Assembly (NCBI GenBank): GCA_024998625.1
Contig: JACOEL010000027.1
Coordinates: 1-44,787 of the forward strand
Direction: 5' to 3'
Source of the DNA: Nitrospira sp.
GTDB lineage: Bacteria > Nitrospirota > Nitrospiria > Nitrospirales > Nitrospiraceae
DNA: 44,787 nt
Shown here: positions 41,730 through 44,787 of the stretch, piece after piece
Layout: the number at the start of each line of letters is the position of its first letter
Position numbering within the stretch: position 1 is the stretch's first letter
Program-made: the position numbers and the translations under genes
The notes under the pieces: model-generated
What the model was told of the DNA's origin: nothing
The model's input: only the letters and a program-made list of their open reading frames with translations
The model's database searches: none

Positions 41730-42953
41730 GTGGCACGTTACTTCCGGAAGGCGGTGGTGATGCTGGCCGGACGAACAGGATGGCCATGGGCCCGTCGAAT
41801 CCTCTTCCTGGCATGTCTGTGGCTAGCCAGCGTCAGTGTTTCGATTATCTTTTTGGAATGGGTTACAGGTTACCTCTATGAGCGCACGCCCTTCTCGAAT
41901 GGAAAGCGGATCATCGATCTGTACCTGGGGCAACAGCCGACCGTTCGCTCTGATGTAAAAGGTGAAAGCGCGTCACTCGCACCCCACCCCTACTTACTCT
42001 ATACGCACCTGCCCAACTTGACGACGGACGGGTATCAACAGACCAATTCGCTCGGTTATCGGAATAGAGAATTCACGGTTGCCAAACCACCGGACACCAT
42101 GCGAATTCTGGTGCTGGGGGGATCGACGACCTTCATGTGGCCGTTTGTGAAGAACCCGGCGGATACGTGGGTGGCCCGCCTCGAGGCTAAACTCCAGACG
42201 ATTTCGAAGAAGACGGTTCAGGTCGTCAATGGGGGATTGAACTACGGAACCAGCGCCGAGGCGCTCGCCGGGTATGTGTTTCGGCATCGTTTTCTTCAAC
42301 CCGATATCGTGATCTATCATGGCGGCGGCAACGATGTATTGCCGCTTTTTTTGGGGAATTACACTCCCGAATATACGCACTTCAGACGGTCTGGGGCGGG
42401 TGAGAGTCCACGCCCAGGAGAGAAATTTTTGCTGCGGCACAGCAACACAGCAAAATACGCCTACTCCAGGTGGCTGGAGCCGATAGGTGCAGTCGTGGTG
42501 ACGGAGCCGTTTTGGGAAGTGGATCCGAACACCGCGCTCGAACGGGTACGAACTCAGGCGCCGGAAGGGTTCCGACGAAATCTCGACATGCTTGTGTCTT
42601 CGAGTCAACAGGCAGGCTCGGCCGTGGTGCTATTCGGTTTCTTGCAGGCGAGAAAGCAGAATCTCAGCAAGAATGCAGGAGCCTTCAAAGGGTACGAAGA
42701 GGCTTTAATCCTTGGGCTCGAAAAGAACTATGACGTCATGCGGGAAATCGCGGCCCGGTACCAGACGCCCTTTGTCATTCCGTCTCAGGACCGATTCAAG
42801 GACGAATGGTTTCAGGATAATTGTCATCTCTCTCCGGAGGGCGAGGAGGTCAAGGCCCAGATTATGTTCGAGCAGTTACGAGATCATCCTCGATTTCGAA
42901 GCGTCTCTGTAACGGGAGGCGTTTCAATCATTGACAGTGCTTCCATCCACTGA
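41730..42953 (+). CDS. Membrane-anchored SGNH/GDSL-type hydrolase
   Basis: This 407-residue protein has one N-terminal transmembrane helix (about 25-45, FLACLWLASVSVSIIFLEWV) and a periplasmic SGNH-fold domain. Block I is LGGSTTF (Ser nucleophile), block III is GGGNDV (Gly/Asn oxyanion), and block V is DNCHLSPEGEE (Asp and His). Such anchored SGNH enzymes act as carbohydrate esterases or O-acetyl transfer partners, or alter lipids; substrate is not evident. GTG 41730 follows the previous stop by two bases; ATG 41760 is a shorter option still including the helix. It is probably co-transcribed with the caspase-like lipoprotein. Confidence 0.82.
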   Translation: MARYFRKAVVMLAGRTGWPWARRILFLACLWLASVSVSIIFLEWVTGYLYERTPFSNGKRIIDLYLGQQPTVRSDVKGESASLAPHPYLLYTHLPNLTTDGYQQTNSLGYRNREFTVAKPPDTMRILVLGGSTTFMWPFVKNPADTWVARLEAKLQTISKKTVQVVNGGLNYGTSAEALAGYVFRHRFLQPDIVIYHGGGNDVLPLFLGNYTPEYTHFRRSGAGESPRPGEKFLLRHSNTAKYAYSRWLEPIGAVVVTEPFWEVDPNTALERVRTQAPEGFRRNLDMLVSSSQQAGSAVVLFGFLQARKQNLSKNAGAFKGYEEALILGLEKNYDVMREIAARYQTPFVIPSQDRFKDEWFQDNCHLSPEGEEVKAQIMFEQLRDHPRFRSVSVTGGVSIIDSASIH

Positions 42954-42960
42954 GTAATAT
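42931..42960 (+). promoter_or_regulatory. Sigma70-type promoter for tRNA-Thr, overlapping the hydrolase 3' end
   Basis: TTGACA (42931-42936) and TAATAT (42955-42960) are separated by 18 bases. The -35 box and spacer lie inside the last codons of the SGNH hydrolase gene. The expected start near 42967 is about 36 bases upstream of the tRNA 5' end. Confidence 0.65.
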
Positions 42961-43002
42961 TGCGCTCCTTGCCAGATCTGAAGATGATGTTCAGGACAAC
43001 AA

Positions 43003-43078
43003 GCCGGCGTAGCTCAGTTGGCAGAGCAGCGGTTTCGTAAACCGCAGGTCGGTGGTTCGATTCCACTCGCCGGCTCCA
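43003..43078 (+). tRNA. tRNA-Thr (anticodon CGT)
   Basis: All four arms fold: acceptor GCCGGCG/CGCCGGC, D arm GCTC/GAGC, anticodon arm GCGGT/ACCGC with loop TTCGTAA, and T arm GGTGG/CCACT (one G-T type pair) with loop TTCGATT. The anticodon is CGT, reading the threonine codon ACG. Discriminator T and CCA end (TCCA) are encoded. The length is 76 bases with a short variable region. No direct repeat of its 3' end was found downstream in the window. Confidence 0.96.
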
Positions 43079-43266
43079 GAAATATCTCCGACGAATCAAC
43101 CTGTTGGCGGTTTGCGACACCGCTGCTCTCACCCCTCAATTCTGCCAGTGTAACCGTCTGCTTTTCGAAGTAGGCCGTGAGTGATCGTGCGGCCTGTTCG
43201 AGGTCCCGTTCGTTCACGATGTTGTCAGATTAAAGACGCTTCTGCAGTTTGGACTGAGCGGCTTGT

Positions 43267-43295
43267 TTGACAGGGTACGCGGAACCTCCTAGCCT
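43267..43295 (+). promoter_or_regulatory. Possible promoter of the DUF433 toxin-antitoxin pair
   Basis: TTGACA (43267-43272) is followed after 17 bases by TAGCCT (43290-43295), which matches the -10 consensus poorly. Its place immediately before the operator palindrome makes it credible. Low confidence. Confidence 0.4.
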
Positions 43296-43300
43296 TAGGT

Positions 43301-43318
43301 TGACTAACCAGTTAGTCA
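43301..43318. promoter_or_regulatory. Palindromic operator before the DUF433 antitoxin gene
   Basis: TGACTAAC-CA-GTTAGTCA is a perfect eight-base inverted repeat with a two-base centre, 15 bases upstream of the antitoxin ATG and next to its ribosome-binding site. Toxin-antitoxin pairs typically repress themselves at such sites. DUF433 proteins carry a winged-helix-like DNA-binding fold, so binding here is a reasonable inference. Confidence 0.6.
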
Positions 43319-43332
43319 GTGAGGAGCTCATC

Positions 43333-43554
43333 ATGGATGATCGTATCGTTGTCGATTCCAAAGTCTGCAGCGGGAAGCCCACGATTCGAGGCACCCGTAT
43401 TATGGTGAAGAACATCCTCGGCATGGTGGCCGGTGGCTACACCATGGCCCGCATCATTGACGCCTACCCCGAACTGACCAGCAACGATGTTACTGCCGCG
43501 CTTGAGTATGCCAGCCAGGTGATTGACGAAGAGAAAGTCATTCCGCGTGCCTGA
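43333..43554 (+). CDS. DUF433 antitoxin (VapB45-like)
   Basis: This 73-residue protein belongs to the DUF433 family: VCSGKPTIRGTRIMVKNIL and DAYPELTSNDVTAALEYA are its hallmark segments and form a helix-turn-helix-type fold. Members pair with PIN-like DUF5615 toxins. ATG 43333 has GAGGAG upstream, and the gene follows a palindromic operator. It overlaps the downstream toxin start by eight bases. The reading frame is intact while the toxin is broken, so it may persist as an orphan DNA-binding protein. Confidence 0.85.
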   Translation: MDDRIVVDSKVCSGKPTIRGTRIMVKNILGMVAGGYTMARIIDAYPELTSNDVTAALEYASQVIDEEKVIPRA

Positions 43555-43860
43555 CCGCCTGACCATCCTTCTCGACCAAAATGTTCCCCAAGCCGTCGTT
43601 TCATGGCTGAAGTTATTGAAGCCGACGTGGGCCGTCTTCCACACCGGCGATGTCGGATTGTCCGGGAAGTCTGATGAAGAGTCTTCGTCTGGGCGCAGCA
43701 ACAGACCGCCGTCGTGGTGACCTTCGATGAAGACTGCGGCGATGGCCGTTCCTTCCCAGCACAGCGACACCATGGCATTGTGCGCCTTCGGGTTTGGCCG
43801 ACAACGATCGAAAAAATCATCCTGATGACCGACACAAAGAACTCTCCGGGGGTTATCTAG
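43547..43860 (+). pseudogene. DUF5615 PIN-like toxin, frameshifted
   Basis: The intact relative is a PIN-like ribonuclease toxin. The first frame starts at GTG 43547 inside the antitoxin gene and reads LTILLDQNVPQAVVSWLKLL...VFHTGDVGLSGKSDEE, with the acidic D of LLDQNVP. At about 43680 the frame changes. The rest (FVWAQQQTAVVVTFDEDCGDGRSF...RHHGIVRLRVWPTTIEKI) continues in another frame to 43860, including the second acidic centre TFDEDCGD. The C-terminus is also shorter than usual, lacking the final helix. A single-base change therefore separates the two halves of the active site. Confidence 0.85.
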
Positions 43861-43948
43861 CATCGCCCAGGCAGAGAGACCTTATACTCTGAGGCTAGGC
43901 AAAGGGTGGCTTCGACGTTCCGATCCTTCGCGACTTAAACGTCTCCAT

Positions 43949-44561
43949 ATGCCAACGATGCAAGCTTTGGTCTTTCGTAGCGTCAATGCCATCGGTATCG
44001 AGGAAGTCACGCGATCCCCTGCGGAGATCGGGCAGGCGGTCATCAAAATCACCCTCACCACTATCTGCGGCACCGACGCAAGACTCATGGGGGCCTCATC
44101 GGCGTCGACGGCGATCAGGCGCGATTGAATATGGCGAAGCGGATGGGAGCTGATGTCGGTACTGCATTACCGGGAGGTGGACGTCGTGAAAGAAGTTAAA
44201 TTGCTTACGGGCGGAGGCGCCGACGTCGCCATTGAAGCCCTGGGAACCCAGGACACGTTTCAGAAGTGCCTTGAATGCCTTCGACCGGGGTGGAACGCTT
44301 TCCGGTCTTGGGATGTATTCCGGGAAACTCGAGGTGTCGTACGGGGCATTTGCCGCTGGACTTGGGGATTGCCGGATGCTGACAACCTGATGTCCTGGTG
44401 GAAAGGAGCGTATGCGACGGCTCATGGAGGTGGTGAGGAGCGGTCGGTTCGATCTCACGCCGTTACCGACGCATTCCGTTTCCTTGCGTAACCTTACAGA
44501 GGGGTACCAAATTTTCGGCGAATGTCTCGATGGAGTCCTCAAGGTTACGGTGAGGCCCTAG
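43949..44561 (+). pseudogene. Zinc-dependent alcohol dehydrogenase, internally deleted and frameshifted
   Basis: An intact relative would be about 350 residues. From ATG 43949 the N-terminus reads MQALVFRSVNAIGIEEV and reaches ICGTDARLMG, the Cys-X-X-Asp zinc-site region. The middle of the protein is missing (roughly 100-130 residues, including the GHE motif). Coding resumes in other frames with GVDGDQARLNMAKRMGADV (NAD-domain), VLHYREVDVVKEVKLLTGGG...FQKCLECLRPG and SGLGMYSGKLEVSYGAFAAG, then after a stop with GGKERMRRLMEVVRSGRFDLT and EGYQIFGECLDGVLKV, ending at 44561. At least three frame changes plus one stop are seen. It lies next to the right IS end and is clearly non-functional. Confidence 0.88.
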
Positions 44562-44731
44562 CCATGAAGGGAGTATCAGGATGATGCAATCCGAACAGTC
44601 AGGTCCCTACCAACCGAGTTCCGGTTCCACTCATTCTTCGAGCATCTGACCTCCCCAGCGAGGCTGACCGGTAAGCACAGGCGCAATCGGCTTCCGCTGG
44701 TGGTTTCTGCCCTCCCACTCCATCACGTGTC
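44562..44731. other. Short region between ADH pseudogene and the right IS end
   Basis: A 22-codon frame opens with ATGATG at 44581 (MMQSEQSGPYQPSSGS and on) and ends at 44649. It may be the start of another gene lost to decay, but nothing supports function. No terminator or RNA gene seen. Confidence 0.35.
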
Positions 44732-44735
44732 TTAG

Positions 44736-44787
44736 GGAATCTCTGATTTATTCTCCGTTCGCGATGTGCTAGGGGTAGCGTATTCCT
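44736..44787. mobile_element. Right IS end (terminal-repeat-like segment, partial)
   Basis: Beginning at 44736, after TTAG at 44732-44735, the plus strand reads GGAATCTCTGATTTATTC and on, nearly identical to the minus-strand sequence starting at 90 (two differences over about 21 bases). Beyond the terminus the two sequences diverge, so they appear to be opposite ends (IRL and IRR) of similar elements in direct orientation. The body lies outside the window. Confidence 0.7.

Noticed and set aside
43014-43217. Minus-strand ORF reading through the tRNA antisense strand (starts MNERDLEQAARSL)
   Set aside because: Its C-terminal third is the antisense of tRNA-Thr, a common false ORF. The first 35 residues look coding-like and might be a remnant of an element next to the tRNA, but no family is recognisable.
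43079-43300. Possible genomic-island attachment site downstream of tRNA-Thr
   Set aside because: No integrase gene and no direct repeat of the tRNA 3' end found within the window.
1-44787. CRISPR array
   Set aside because: No regularly spaced direct repeats and no cas genes were seen on either strand.

Overview
The window looks like a chromosomal contig from a member of the genus Nitrospira (nitrite-oxidising or comammox bacteria) or a close relative. The main reason is an 11.5 kb operon that combines a Rieske/cytochrome b module, two cytochrome-bd-like subunit I proteins, five c-type cytochromes and an ethylbenzene-dehydrogenase-gamma/NxrC-like haem protein. A hopanoid gene (hpnH), a Gram-negative capsule-type export system and high-GC codon use agree with this. 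The assignment is inferred from gene content, without a database search.

Layout. (1) 1-90 is the transposase-side end of an IS5-like element, and 44736-44787 is the end of a similar element. Both abut TTAG, so the window probably runs from one IS copy to another. (2) 91-4.6 kb is a decayed, gene-poor zone: a broken CPA2/KefB-type antiporter, a small lipoprotein, a 206-bp MITE-like repeat and a small outer-membrane barrel. (3) 4.6-6.9 kb encodes a large outer-membrane barrel made of two tandem homologous halves. (4) 6.96-24.65 kb is a surface polysaccharide locus on the + strand: flippase, polymerase, two GT4 glycosyltransferases, PglC-like initiating transferase, a TPP-dependent E1 alpha/beta pair, DegT aminotransferase, methyltransferase, WbpM-type 4,6-dehydratase, Wzi-like protein, a five-SLBB export protein and a Wzz-like co-polymerase. 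(5) 24.65-27.1 kb holds hpnH and two small unknown genes, ending in a strong terminator. (6) 27.3-38.75 kb is the respiratory operon. (7) 38.75-43.1 kb holds a convergent UbiA prenyltransferase, a lipoprotein with a catalytically dead caspase-like domain, a membrane-anchored SGNH hydrolase and tRNA-Thr(CGT). (8) 43.3-44.6 kb is a second decaying zone: a DUF433 antitoxin with its operator, a frameshifted PIN-like toxin and a multiply broken zinc alcohol dehydrogenase.

How the genes work together. The polysaccharide locus has nearly everything for a Wzx/Wzy pathway: a 4-amino-4,6-dideoxy sugar route (dehydratase plus aminotransferase), a primer transferase, polymer assembly and outer-membrane export. 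No Wzc-type tyrosine kinase is present. The respiratory operon probably encodes one membrane complex. A quinol/cytochrome c core (cytochrome b plus Rieske) would exchange electrons with bd-like haem subunits through anchored c-type haems (six CXXCH sites) and a haem b protein. Nothing in the sequence says whether it reduces oxygen, moves electrons from quinol to cytochrome c, or runs in reverse to reduce quinone. It is the best candidate here for an incompletely described system.
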